DNA from: Candidatus Chryseobacterium colombiense
GTDB lineage: Bacteria; Bacteroidota; Bacteroidia; Flavobacteriales; Weeksellaceae
DNA: 64,000 nt
Assembly: GCA_029203185.1 (NCBI GenBank)
Contig: CP119310.1
Coordinates: 496,001 to 560,000, forward strand
Reading direction: 5' to 3'
The notes below the pieces were generated by a model. That model was not told where the DNA came from, made no database searches, and saw only the letters and a list, made by a program, of their open reading frames with translations. Made by a program: the position numbers and the translations under genes. This document shows, one piece after another, positions 24,626-33,587 of the stretch (positions are counted from its first letter, which is position 1; each line of letters opens with the position of its first letter).

Positions 24626-24767
24626 TTAACCTTATTATCTGTATGAAATAATATTATTTCAATTTCAGTATCATATTTTTACAACTCAAGAGTCCAATAA
24701 CCTTTTGTATTTGGATGTATTGTTTGAAACAGCATTGATGTAAGTTAAATTACTTTCATGTTCATTG

Positions 24768-24794
24768 ACCTCTTGCTTTATGTAAGAGGTTTTT
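24768..24794 (+). terminator. Intrinsic terminator after the helicase-csp pair
   Basis: ACCTCTT (24768-24774) pairs with AAGAGGT (24784-24790) around a 9-base loop, followed by TTTT. The sequence shares TTCATnnACCTCTTG with the hairpin at 20691-20723. Confidence 0.7.
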
Positions 24795-24889
24795 GAAAAT
24801 TCAATAAGATTATAGATAATCCAGCGTTAATAATAGAGATGTGGATGTTTGTATTATTATTTCCTAATCATAAAACAAAATAATATAAA

Positions 24890-25348
24890 ATGATTATTAT
24901 TAATAATTTTAATGAATATAAATTGCTGGAAGGTAAGATGATCGGGACTTCTTCCTGGCATACCATACATCAGGCTCAGATCGATAAATTTGCCGAAGCA
25001 ACATTGGACTTTCAGTGGATTCATGTAGATGAAAAAAAAGCACAAAGCGAAAGTCCTTTTAAATCGACTATTGCCCATGGCTATTTAACACTATCACTCA
25101 TTCCTTACCTCTGGAAACAAATTGCAGAAGTAAGAAATGTAAAAATGGAGATAAATTATGGAATTGAGAACTTTAAATTCGGTCAGCCGGTTCCAGTAAA
25201 CAGTGATGTGAAATTACAGGCTACGGTAAAATCAGTAATAAATCTTAAGGGAACCGTAAAAGTCGTGGTTGAGGCAAAACTTCTCATAAAAGATCAAACC
25301 AGACCATGTTATACGGGAGATGTTATTTTTCTGTATCACTTTTTATAA
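24890..25348 (+). CDS. MaoC-like hotdog dehydratase / (R)-specific enoyl-CoA hydratase family
   Basis: 152 residues. The hydratase 2 motif is recognisable: DFQWIHVDEKKAQSESPFK followed by STIAHGYLTLSLIPYL, giving the Asp and His of the MaoC active site. A second half carries the hotdog sheet (NYGIENFKFGQPVPVNSDV). Members hydrate trans-2-enoyl-CoA to (R)-3-hydroxyacyl-CoA, or the reverse on ACP. It is a single gene with its own terminator, and no polyhydroxyalkanoate or beta-oxidation genes are near, so its physiological substrate is open. Confidence 0.87.
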   Translation: MIIINNFNEYKLLEGKMIGTSSWHTIHQAQIDKFAEATLDFQWIHVDEKKAQSESPFKSTIAHGYLTLSLIPYLWKQIAEVRNVKMEINYGIENFKFGQPVPVNSDVKLQATVKSVINLKGTVKVVVEAKLLIKDQTRPCYTGDVIFLYHFL

Positions 25349-25412
25349 GATATTCCAAATAATTTTTCTTTTTACCACTTGTAAATGAGGATTTTATTCC
25401 GTTTAAATATGC

Positions 25413-25438
25413 AGAGACTTTAAAGTCTCTTTTTTTTT
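25413..25438 (+). terminator. Intrinsic terminator of the MaoC-like gene
   Basis: AGAGACTTTAAAGTCTCT is a perfect 18-base palindrome (25413-25430) followed by a run of eight more T residues. Confidence 0.85.
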
Positions 25439-25544
25439 GTATTGAAAAACACAAGAAAAAAATTATCATGCTATAAATCTGTGTAATTTTATAAATGGAA
25501 AAATATATAATTTCACTCTTGATCACATCTTGAAAACTCTATAT

Positions 25545-26039
25545 ATGAAAAGCATATTTATCATTTCAGCAATATGGGTATTATCATCCTGTAACCAATC
25601 AGATAGTAATCAGGCGGTTTTGCAAAATCGTATCGACAGTCTGCAAACCCAATTAAACAGTTGTTATAAACCTGGATTCGGGGAGTTTATGAGCGGTGTG
25701 CAGGTTCATCATAACAAGCTTTGGTTTGCCGGCATTAATCAAAACTGGAAGCTTGCAGATTTTGAAGTCGGGGAAATTCAGGAAAGTATAGAAGGGATCG
25801 GAAAGTATTGCAAAGATCGTCCTGAAACTAAGTCTTTACCCATGATTAATCCTGCGTTGGATGCTATACGGAATGCTATTCAGCAACAAAATAATACAGC
25901 CTTTAAAGAAGACTATATTACTTTGACCAATACCTGTAATTCCTGCCATCAGGCAACCAAGCATGAATTTAACGTCATTACCGTTCCATCTGCGCCTCCT
26001 TTTAGCAATCAGGATTTTAAATTGCATAATGAAAAATAA
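25545..26039 (+). CDS. Lipoprotein with a C-terminal CxxCH haem motif
   Basis: 164 residues from ATG 25545 (the upstream in-frame TTG would add residues before the signal). The signal peptide MKSIFIISAIWVLSSC ends in a lipobox with Cys16. A short heptad-like stretch (AVLQNRIDSLQTQL) follows. The middle is helical, with a conserved-looking QVHHNKLWFAGINQNWKLADFE segment. Near the C-terminus TCNSCHQATKHEF supplies a CxxCH motif for covalent haem c, so this is probably a small envelope mono-haem cytochrome. The chrA-type transporter gene follows by 32 bases, so the two are likely co-transcribed. No close family is recognised beyond the haem motif. Confidence 0.7.
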   Translation: MKSIFIISAIWVLSSCNQSDSNQAVLQNRIDSLQTQLNSCYKPGFGEFMSGVQVHHNKLWFAGINQNWKLADFEVGEIQESIEGIGKYCKDRPETKSLPMINPALDAIRNAIQQQNNTAFKEDYITLTNTCNSCHQATKHEFNVITVPSAPPFSNQDFKLHNEK

Positions 26040-26071
26040 TAGCTATTCAATTGATGAATTTATAATAATGC

Positions 26072-27196
26072 ATGGAAAAAGAAACCAAACTGAAAGAACT
26101 TGCAGGTATTTTTCTAAAATTGGGGATTACAGCTTTTGGAGGACCAGCTGCTCATATTGCCATGATGAGGCAGGAAGTCGTAACAAAGCGGCAATGGATG
26201 ACCGAACAGCATTTCCTGGATATGATAGGGGCAACCAATTTAATACCCGGACCCAACAGTACGGAAATGGCAATTCATATCGGGCAAGACAGAGCAGGCT
26301 GGAAAGGACTTGTTGTAGCGGGATTATGTTTTATATGTCCTGCGGTTCTCATTACTTTATTTTTTGCCTGGCTGTATAAAGAATATGGTCAGCTTCCGGA
26401 AGTTCAGCCCTTTATTTATGGGATAAAACCAGCGATTATATCGGTTATTTTAGCTGCGATTTATCCTTTAGCCAAGAAATCTCTGAAAACGTTACAACTC
26501 TGGATGATTGGTATAATTGTTCTGATTTTATCTTTATTGGGTATCAATGAGATCTTTCTCTTATTTGGAGCAGGTTTTTTGGCTGTATTATTATACCTTA
26601 TCAATAAGCGAGGTGAAGTATATTCCTTTATTCCGGCGGTATTATTTCAGATTCCGGATTCCGGTTTTATCTCATCTAAAAATTTTCATCTTTTTCTGGC
26701 TTTTCTTAAAATCGGTGCTATTCTGTATGGAAGCGGATATGTCTTGTTTGCTTTTTTAGATGCTGAATTGGTAGCAACGGGCTTGCTGACGAGACAGCAA
26801 CTGATAGATGCTATTGCTGTAGGACAATTTACGCCGGGCCCGGTCTTTTCTTCAGTTACTTTTATCGGGTATCAGATTAATGGCTTTTCTGGGGCTGTAT
26901 TTTCTACCATTGCTATTTTTCTGCCTTCGTTTATATTTGTAGCAATGCTCCATCCATTGATGAGAAAAGTACGGAATTCAAAACTTTTGTCCGCATTTTT
27001 AGATGCAGTAAATGTAGCATCAGTAGCTATAATTGCGGCTGTGTGTTATGAAATGGGTAAAGACAGTATTGCAGATTGGCGTACTGCAGTCATTGCAGTG
27101 GTAAGTCTGGTTTTTGTATTGAGGTTTACTAAAGTTAACAGTGCTTTTGTAGTATTGGGAGGGGCTTTATTAGGGTTTTTGCTGTTCAGAATTTGA
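26072..27196 (+). CDS. chrA: ChrA-family chromate transporter, two-domain form
   Basis: 374 residues, two homologous CHR membrane halves. The first half has ITAFGGPAAHIAMM and NLIPGPNSTEMAIHIG; the second has GSGYVLFAFLDAELV and GQFTPGPVFSSVTFIGY. The G-P-x-x-H and P-G-P motifs are the family's conserved pore features. Long-chain ChrA proteins pump chromate out of the cytoplasm, though many homologues are not proven chromate exporters. The gene before it encodes an envelope haem-motif lipoprotein. This pairing is unusual, since chrA is more often beside chrB or sulfate genes. No chrB regulator is present. Confidence 0.88.
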   Translation: MEKETKLKELAGIFLKLGITAFGGPAAHIAMMRQEVVTKRQWMTEQHFLDMIGATNLIPGPNSTEMAIHIGQDRAGWKGLVVAGLCFICPAVLITLFFAWLYKEYGQLPEVQPFIYGIKPAIISVILAAIYPLAKKSLKTLQLWMIGIIVLILSLLGINEIFLLFGAGFLAVLLYLINKRGEVYSFIPAVLFQIPDSGFISSKNFHLFLAFLKIGAILYGSGYVLFAFLDAELVATGLLTRQQLIDAIAVGQFTPGPVFSSVTFIGYQINGFSGAVFSTIAIFLPSFIFVAMLHPLMRKVRNSKLLSAFLDAVNVASVAIIAAVCYEMGKDSIADWRTAVIAVVSLVFVLRFTKVNSAFVVLGGALLGFLLFRI

Positions 27197-27638
27197 AATC
27201 TAAAAAGAATTGAAGAGATCATTGTCATGAATTGTTTTTCAATAATAATTTGTTTCAAGTAAAATGTATTAAGACAATAGGTTATAACCTCATTATAAAT
27301 TCATTAAAATTGCATTAGGGGAGTAATTTTTTTTAAATTTTTATTAGAACTGAAACATATTAATATTTTTTAATACTTTCTATGGTGAATTAATTAAAAT
27401 AATTTGTATTTTTATAAGACAAACCAATATTAATAAGTAGTTATATGAAAATTTATCTTGTTTTAAATCTTGTTTCACATTCTCATATAGACTAAACAAC
27501 TGTATATACAATCACCAGTTTTCTGTCAAAAGAATGTTCAGCTTCTCTTATTCGAAATCAATTCATTGAGCATCATTCCTTTGTAAAGTTTTTTCGATTA
27601 TAAATTACAATTAAAACTTTACAGCAAACAATATCTTA
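27197..27638. other. Intergenic region before the efflux operon
   Basis: 442 AT-rich bases. A 16-codon ORF (27445-27495) is the only short frame with a plausible start. No strong -7 match, operator palindrome or terminator was found. The efflux operon promoter must lie here. Confidence 0.5.
27445..27495 (+). CDS. Possible 16-residue leader peptide upstream of the efflux operon
   Basis: ATG to TAA encodes MKIYLVLNLVSHSHID. It lies about 145 bases before the TolC-family gene. It starts with a Met-Lys typical of small ORFs, but nothing shows that it is translated. It could be a regulatory leader or simply chance. Confidence 0.15.
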   Translation: MKIYLVLNLVSHSHID

Positions 27639-29096
27639 ATGCTGAAAATAATGTATATGCAAATTATACGATTACAAAAAATAATACCGATATGTTTTGT
27701 ACTGGTTTCTGCAAATATCTTTTGCCAGAGTCTCAGTCTGCAACAATGTATCAATAATGCAATAAAAAATAATACTGCGATAAAATTGGCAGAACAATCT
27801 TTGGAAACAAGGGAAAAACTTGTGAAGTCCAATAAAAATAATAATTTACCGAAGGTTGATTTACTTGGAGGCTACAACTATATTGGGGAACCTATTAAAA
27901 TTAATCTTCAGCAGGTAAAAGGCGGAATTGTAGAGGGATCGGCACAACAAAGCGTATCTTCTGCCAATACTGTTTATCAGCAGATCACCGGGAATGCTCT
28001 TCCCCAAAGTGTACAGGATGTTATTTACCAGACTTCCAAAGATATTATTAATGCGGTCTATCCCAATTATAATCCTGCAATTGCAAAACAAAGTTATTTT
28101 TTAGCCGGTGTTTTGGTAAAGCAGCCTATTTATTTGGGAGGTAAGCTGAATGCTTCACAAAGACTTTCGGAACAGCAGGTGGAAAGCGGAAAAGCCAATT
28201 TAAAATCTTCAAAAGATCTTGTCACTTATAATATCATATTACAATATATTCAGATCATGTATCTCAATTCGATGATTGAGAAGCAGCAAAAAAGTGTTGC
28301 GTCTCTTCATCAGAACGAAAAATATGCTGAAAATCTCTTGAAATCAGAAATCATTCCTCCTTATCAGAAAAATTGGGCAGATATTGCGAAGAAACAAGGA
28401 GAAACCAATCTTAAAAACCTGAATCTTGAAAAAGAAAATGCATTGCTTACTCTTAAAGATTTAATGGGAATTTCATTAGACGACCCCTTGGAAATTACTG
28501 AGATGTTAACCGAAAATACGGAGCTTCCAACATTTTCCAATTCAGAAAATAATGCAGATATTAAATTCCTTCAAAGCAAAAAAACAGAAGCAGAAACAGG
28601 GCTTATGATTACCAAATCTCTTTCGAAGCCGAATATTTTTGCCATTGGAAACTATCAGTTTTTCAGAAAGGATCTTCCTTTGATTACGCCTCCCTGGCTG
28701 GTCGGGATAGAAATGCAGTGGACACTCTTTGATCCCGAAAGGAGATCCAGAAATCAGGCATCGGAATCCATTATAAAAGAAGCTGATCTGTTAATAGAAC
28801 AGAAACAGAAAGCCGTCAATCTTGCAACCAGAGTAGCACAGAATAAGCTTATCAGCCTGAAAGAACAGAGTGAAATTTTTGATGATTCAAGAAAACAGAC
28901 TTATACAACTACTGAAATGGTAAGAAAACGATTGGAAAACAGTCTTGCTTCTGTGAAGGATGTTAATGATGTACTTCAATTACAGTATGAAACCGAAAAA
29001 TTGTATTACACCTCACTCGTTGCATACCAGACGGCGTTGGCAACTTATTTTTTTATTACCGGGAATCCCGAAAACATGATCAATTATATTCCATAA
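27639..29096 (+). CDS. TolC-family outer-membrane efflux protein
   Basis: 485 residues. A signal peptide (hydrophobic IIPICFVLVSANIFC) ends before QSLSLQQCINNAIKNNTAIKLAEQ, the classic start of TolC-type mature chains. Two outer-membrane-efflux repeats follow with long coiled-coil stretches (residues about 180-270 and 390-440) that form the periplasmic tunnel. There are three in-frame ATGs within the first seven codons; the exact start is uncertain by up to six residues. It heads an operon with an HlyD-type adaptor (12-base gap) and two ABC-2 permeases, so it is the outer-membrane exit duct of a drug or lipid exporter. Confidence 0.88.
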   Translation: MLKIMYMQIIRLQKIIPICFVLVSANIFCQSLSLQQCINNAIKNNTAIKLAEQSLETREKLVKSNKNNNLPKVDLLGGYNYIGEPIKINLQQVKGGIVEGSAQQSVSSANTVYQQITGNALPQSVQDVIYQTSKDIINAVYPNYNPAIAKQSYFLAGVLVKQPIYLGGKLNASQRLSEQQVESGKANLKSSKDLVTYNIILQYIQIMYLNSMIEKQQKSVASLHQNEKYAENLLKSEIIPPYQKNWADIAKKQGETNLKNLNLEKENALLTLKDLMGISLDDPLEITEMLTENTELPTFSNSENNADIKFLQSKKTEAETGLMITKSLSKPNIFAIGNYQFFRKDLPLITPPWLVGIEMQWTLFDPERRSRNQASESIIKEADLLIEQKQKAVNLATRVAQNKLISLKEQSEIFDDSRKQTYTTTEMVRKRLENSLASVKDVNDVLQLQYETEKLYYTSLVAYQTALATYFFITGNPENMINYIP

Positions 29097-29108
29097 AATC
29101 AGAACAAG

Positions 29109-30104
29109 ATGAAGAACTTTATAAAAAATTACTGGGCGGTTTTTATTCCTTTGATTGTTTTGGCTATTGCGGTTATATACCTTCTTAGAAATAAATCTTC
29201 ACAAGTCGATAAGGATGCCGTTATCGGAATGGTTGATGCGGAATTTGTAGATGTGTCTGCTTCATTACCCGGAAGAGTGGTCGATTTGTTGGTAAAACAA
29301 GATGATGAGGTGAAAGAAGGGCAGGTTGTTGCCCAGATGAAAACTTCAGAGATAGAAACCATTCAGTCACAGGTTTCCGAAGCTGTAACGATTGCTCAAA
29401 ATCAACTGAATAAGGTCGATCGAGGGGTAGAACCTGAAGTTTTAGCTTCAGCAAAGAATCTCCAGCAGATTGCACAGCAGCAAATGGATTTAATGAATAA
29501 AACCTATTCGCGTTTCCAGAACCTTTATTCTGAAGGGGTGGTTTCCGGACAGGAAAGAGATATTGTTTATTTTAAATATAAAGCGGCCCAAAAAGAGCTT
29601 GAAACAGCAAAGCTGAATGTACAGCTGCTTGAGCGCGGAAGTAATGATGAGCTTAAAAACTCAGCAAAATCGATTCTGAATCAGGCAAAAGATGCAGAGA
29701 AGCTTACGGAGCAGATTAAAGATAATGCCTCTATAAAAGCTCCTGCTTCCGGAAAAATTTCAACCGTTATTTCAAATAAAGGCGAAATGGTAAATGCAGG
29801 ATATCCTATGATGACCATTCAGAAAGATAATTCCTATTTTGTAAAATTCAATCTCCGTCAAAGTCAGATGAATAAAATAGATAAAGGAACATCTGTAACA
29901 ATGAAAATCCCGGGATGTACGCCGGAAGAAGTGAAAGGTGTTGTATCAGAACTGGCTCCTGCATTAGGATATGCGGATTGGGTACCCGAAAAACAGAACG
30001 GAGAATTTGAGCTGAGAACATTCCAGATAAAAGTAAAGCCTGAAAATATGAGTTCAGTTAAAGGACTTCGTCCAGGTATGACTGCGCAACTGATTTTACC
30101 ATAA
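29109..30104 (+). CDS. HlyD/MFP-type periplasmic adaptor subunit
   Basis: 331 residues. One N-terminal membrane anchor (AVFIPLIVLAIAVIYLL), then a lipoyl-like half motif (VSASLPGRVVDLLVKQDDEVKEGQ), a coiled-coil hairpin at about 75-200, and the second lipoyl half (ASIKAPASGKISTVISNKGEMVNAGYP). A beta-barrel region ends at GLRPGMTAQLILP, typical of YbhG/EmrA-like adaptors. It links the inner-membrane permeases encoded next to the TolC protein encoded before it. Short spacing (12 and 18 bases) supports one operon. Confidence 0.9.
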   Translation: MKNFIKNYWAVFIPLIVLAIAVIYLLRNKSSQVDKDAVIGMVDAEFVDVSASLPGRVVDLLVKQDDEVKEGQVVAQMKTSEIETIQSQVSEAVTIAQNQLNKVDRGVEPEVLASAKNLQQIAQQQMDLMNKTYSRFQNLYSEGVVSGQERDIVYFKYKAAQKELETAKLNVQLLERGSNDELKNSAKSILNQAKDAEKLTEQIKDNASIKAPASGKISTVISNKGEMVNAGYPMMTIQKDNSYFVKFNLRQSQMNKIDKGTSVTMKIPGCTPEEVKGVVSELAPALGYADWVPEKQNGEFELRTFQIKVKPENMSSVKGLRPGMTAQLILP

Positions 30105-30122
30105 TATTATTTTTAATTTAAA

Positions 30123-31289
30123 TTGAAAACCATTAGCCAAATTATGCTGCGAGAATGGAAGCGAATTTTTTCGATTCCTAACTTTTATGTGGTTTTACTG
30201 GTGATTCCGCCGATTATTTTTATTTTTTACGGTTTTATTTATCAGAAGCAATTTGCCAAGGAGCTTCCAATGGCAGTTTGGGATGAAGATCGCTCTTCAG
30301 TTTCCAGAATGCTTACAGATATGATGGAACAGAATGAATATATACATTTTACCCATACAGCTTTCAGTAATTCAGAAATCGAAAGCCTGATGAAAAAAGG
30401 TGAAATTTTTGGAGCTGTTCATTTTCCGAAAAATATGGAAGCGGATGTAAAGAAAGACCATCAGTCGAATATCACGCTATATACGAATGGTGCTTATCTT
30501 GTTCCTGCGAAGATGATCTATAAAGGAGCTGCAGAAGTCATTATCAAAGGAGGACTTGCTGTAGTTCTTCAAAAAGCGGAGAAACAGGGAATGCCCGCTG
30601 AAAAAGCGAATACTTTGGTTCAGCCCATTAAGCTGAATACAACAACGTTGTACAATCCAGATTTTAATTATCAAATGTATCTTACTCCGGGTCTCATAAC
30701 TGTAGGTTTACAAATGGCCTTAATCGTGGCGTCTGTTCTCATCTTAAATTTAGAGTTTAAAAGAAATACAATTGATGAGCTTTTGAAGATTTCAACCTCT
30801 TCCTCACAGATTTTTATAGGAAAAATGTTGGCGCATCTTTGTATTGCATGGATTCTTTTTTTATTGGTTGCTTTTTTGGTGTTTCCTATGTATCATTTAG
30901 AAAAGCCAGAAACTTATTTTAATTTCTTCATTATGTATACTTTGATGTCTCTTGCTTGCATCGGTATAGGGATGATGGTTTCAGCAATTTCAAACAATCT
31001 GCTTTTGGTAACGGATATTGCATTGTTTTTTACTTCTCCGGCTTTTGTATTCAGTGGATTTACATTTCCAAGAACGGCAATGCCTTGGTATGATCAGTTT
31101 TATGCAGAAATAATGCCTTACACACACTTTCTGGACGGATTTATTAAAGTTTATTTTATGAAACTTCCAATATCTTATGCAATGCCGGAAATTTATAAAC
31201 TGTTAATATTTATTGGGGTTACTTTTTCACTTGCTATTCTTTTTTTCCAAAATAAAGTGAATACTTATCTTAAAAATAAAGAGGTGTGA
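30123..31289 (+). CDS. ABC-2 type transporter permease (first of pair)
   Basis: 388 residues starting at TTG 30123. This start is supported by alignment of its first residues (KTISQIMLREWKRIF) with those of the second permease (KEIFQIIKREAQNVS); the next ATG (30144) would cut off the amphipathic entry helix. One membrane segment near 20-40 is followed by a periplasmic domain of about 130 residues and five to six membrane segments from 180 on, the YhhJ/YbhR layout. SPAFVFSGFTFPRTAMPWYDQ is the conserved loop before the last helices. The next gene overlaps its stop by four bases. No ATPase gene is in the operon. Confidence 0.87.
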   Translation: MKTISQIMLREWKRIFSIPNFYVVLLVIPPIIFIFYGFIYQKQFAKELPMAVWDEDRSSVSRMLTDMMEQNEYIHFTHTAFSNSEIESLMKKGEIFGAVHFPKNMEADVKKDHQSNITLYTNGAYLVPAKMIYKGAAEVIIKGGLAVVLQKAEKQGMPAEKANTLVQPIKLNTTTLYNPDFNYQMYLTPGLITVGLQMALIVASVLILNLEFKRNTIDELLKISTSSSQIFIGKMLAHLCIAWILFLLVAFLVFPMYHLEKPETYFNFFIMYTLMSLACIGIGMMVSAISNNLLLVTDIALFFTSPAFVFSGFTFPRTAMPWYDQFYAEIMPYTHFLDGFIKVYFMKLPISYAMPEIYKLLIFIGVTFSLAILFFQNKVNTYLKNKEV

Positions 31290-32443
31290 AAGAAATATTC
31301 CAAATCATAAAACGAGAGGCCCAAAACGTTTCAAAAGATTCAAGTCTGTTTATGATTTTACTTTTGGCTCCGATTGTGTATGCCTTTATGTATGGAAGCA
31401 TTTATCTGAACAAAGGAGAAGAAAAAGTAAAATTAGCTTTAATTGATGCAGATGGAACAGCGATATCAAGACTGTTGACGGATCAGCTTAATTCTACTCC
31501 GATGATTGATATAATTCCTGCTTCCGATATTTCTGAGGCCAACGAAAAACTATATAATGGAGAGATCGAAGGGTATTTTTATATCCAGAAAGATATGGAA
31601 AAGTATATTCTTTCCCAAAAACAGGTCAATGTAAATCTCGTTTTGAATGCTTCCCGGTTTTTACCTTCCAGTGACTTATTAAGTGCGGTAACTAAAGTTT
31701 GTCTTACGGTTGGAGCTGGTGTGCGAAAAACCTATTTCAACAAACAAGGAATGAATGAGGATCAGTCGATGAAAATGACGAATCCAATTAATATGGATTA
31801 CCGTCCGTTGTACAATTCTGGGATGACGTATGGATCTTTTTTATTGCCGGGATTATTGGCCATAATTTTGCAACAGACTTTATTGATAGGTGTTGCAGCT
31901 AGTTTTGCTTCCGAAAGAGAAGATAAAAAACTGACTAATCTTTATCAACTTTCAGGACGCAATATTTCTAAATTACTTATTGGGAAGAGTTTTTTATATT
32001 TCATTATTTTTATGATTTTTGGGTTATTTTTTACCACCATAAATTTCTCAGTTTTTGATGTGGAAATAAGAGGGAATTATTTAGATTTGGCTTTGTTAAT
32101 GGCTCTTTTTATAGCTACAATATTAGTTTTTGGAATGTTCATTGGAAGTTTTTTTAAATCCAAGCTTTTCACATTTCAAGTGATGGTTTTTTCGTCTTAT
32201 CCGATATTTTTGATAACGGGATATTCTATGCCGTATCAGGCTTTACCTAAATTAGTTCAATTGTTCTCGGATATGCTTCCGACAACACCTTTCCTGAAGG
32301 CCTATCTTTCCATCGTTCAGGCAGGTGGTAGTTTAAAAGATAATTTACCGTCAATACTTCACCTGACAGCTTTGTTATTACTATTTATGGTTTTATGCAT
32401 GATTAGATGTAAAGTCATTATCAATTATAAATCCAGTAACTGA
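31286..32443 (+). CDS. ABC-2 type transporter permease (second of pair)
   Basis: 385 residues starting at GTG 31286, which overlaps the stop of the first permease as GTGA, so translation is probably coupled. Same layout as its partner: entry helix KEIFQIIKREAQ, one membrane segment, a periplasmic domain to about 170, then the membrane core with SSYPIFLITGYSMPYQALPKLVQ as the conserved loop. The two permeases likely form a heterodimer spanning the inner membrane under the HlyD adaptor. The nucleotide-binding protein needed to power an ABC exporter must be encoded elsewhere, or this family branch works without one; the operon ends here. Confidence 0.87.
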   Translation: MKEIFQIIKREAQNVSKDSSLFMILLLAPIVYAFMYGSIYLNKGEEKVKLALIDADGTAISRLLTDQLNSTPMIDIIPASDISEANEKLYNGEIEGYFYIQKDMEKYILSQKQVNVNLVLNASRFLPSSDLLSAVTKVCLTVGAGVRKTYFNKQGMNEDQSMKMTNPINMDYRPLYNSGMTYGSFLLPGLLAIILQQTLLIGVAASFASEREDKKLTNLYQLSGRNISKLLIGKSFLYFIIFMIFGLFFTTINFSVFDVEIRGNYLDLALLMALFIATILVFGMFIGSFFKSKLFTFQVMVFSSYPIFLITGYSMPYQALPKLVQLFSDMLPTTPFLKAYLSIVQAGGSLKDNLPSILHLTALLLLFMVLCMIRCKVIINYKSSN

Positions 32444-32549
32444 TATCAAAAAATTATAGATTCTGCTTCTTTAACTTTATATCATTTGATCACGCTTCTT
32501 CTTGTAAGTAGGTGTATTTTTTTAATTAATCATCTAAATCGTAACCGAT

Positions 32550-33101
32550 ATGAGAAAGATAATTGCAGCATTCAATATGACACTTGATGGATTTTGCGAT
32601 CATACTGCAGGCATTCCCGATGAAGAAATACATAAGCATTATACAGATCTGTTAAGTGATTCAGACGCTATTTTATACGGTAGAATAACCTATCAGCTTA
32701 TGGAATATTGGCGGCCATATGTAAACAATCCTTCAGGTGAAAAATCAATAGACGATTTTGCATATGCTATTGATAAAATTCATAAAATTGTTTTTTCCCA
32801 CAGTCTGGAAAATGTAGAATGGAAGAGTGCAAAGCTGGCCACTGAAGGATTAAAGGAAGAAGTTCTAAAATTAAAACAACAATCCGGTAGACCTGTTTTA
32901 ATAGGAAGTCGAAGTCTGATTATACAATTAATGAAACTCAATTTGATTGATGAATATCAATTGTGCATTTACCCCGTTATCGTGGGAAGTGGTATGTCGC
33001 TGTTTGAAAATATAAACAATAGACATGTTCTTAAACTTTTAAAAGTCAAAAGTTTTAATGGAGGTTCCGTCATATTGTATTATAAGCCTGTCGATATCTA
33101 A
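32550..33101 (+). CDS. Dihydrofolate reductase-family protein (RibD C-terminal domain type)
   Basis: 183 residues. The RibD_C/YwjB/YyaP-type features are the opening RKIIAAFNMTLDGFCDH, LLSDSDAILYGRITYQLMEYWRPY, HKIVFSHSLENVEW, the nucleotide-binding GRPVLIGSRSLIIQLMKLNLIDEYQLCI-type stretch, and YPVIVGSGMSLFE. Such stand-alone proteins are NADPH-dependent reductases of unknown substrate, not true folate enzymes. The gene stands alone, 106 bases after the efflux operon and 486 bases before the tail-collar cluster. Confidence 0.85.
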   Translation: MRKIIAAFNMTLDGFCDHTAGIPDEEIHKHYTDLLSDSDAILYGRITYQLMEYWRPYVNNPSGEKSIDDFAYAIDKIHKIVFSHSLENVEWKSAKLATEGLKEEVLKLKQQSGRPVLIGSRSLIIQLMKLNLIDEYQLCIYPVIVGSGMSLFENINNRHVLKLLKVKSFNGGSVILYYKPVDI

Positions 33102-33275
33102 GATGCATTACTATGCAATTTGTTTTAATTGATAGGTACGCTTTCATAACTAATGAAAGAATATTTAATGTTTTATTATTTTTATCTATAGGTTAAATAA
33201 TTCATGGGAAATTTGGGTTTTTGTTAATTTTATGAATATTTAATGTTGAAAATGTTTTTGAATCAATAATTAATG

Positions 33276-33283
33276 TATATTTG
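33276..33283 (+). promoter_or_regulatory. -7 box TATATTTG, candidate promoter of the collar cluster
   Basis: Full match to TAnnTTTG in the 486-base gap upstream of the three collar genes. It is the only full match noticed in this gap. Confidence 0.5.
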
Positions 33284-33337
33284 TGATACTCTTCACGGAG
33301 TGATTTAAAAAAACTTAACCAGACCAAACTTAATAAC

Positions 33338-33394
33338 ATGATAAAAATCCCTAAAAAAGGTTTTAAGCCTTTACCGTTATATACTATTACTTAG
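33338..33394 (+). CDS. Short ORF (18 codons) in the collar-cluster leader
   Basis: Encodes MIKIPKKGFKPLPLYTIT and stops. It begins 55 bases after the -7 box. The basic start followed by less polar residues looks like the beginning of an exported protein cut off by the stop, so it may be a gene remnant or a leader peptide. No evidence of translation. Confidence 0.2.
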   Translation: MIKIPKKGFKPLPLYTIT

Positions 33395-33587
33395 TATAAT
33401 TCTTCAAATAAAATCTTTACAAATACCGAAGCAGTAGAATTCATTTATATTCTATTGTCGAGGAAATGATTTCCAAATTCTAAAAGAAAATGTTGGAAGA
33501 GTATCATATTGTTTGCTATGTGAATTATAAATCATGAAAATTTCTTACGATAAAAACTTAACAATTTCAATTTAAAAACAATTAACT

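Larger units (their letters stand above)
33102..33587. other. Long leader region of the tail-collar cluster
   Basis: 486 bases. TATATTTG at 33276-33283 is a full -7 match, with a TTG at 33258-33260 as a possible -33 element (short, 15-base spacing). A small ORF (33338-33394) follows. If this promoter is used, the leader of the first collar gene is about 300 bases long. No other gene or terminator is visible. Confidence 0.5.
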
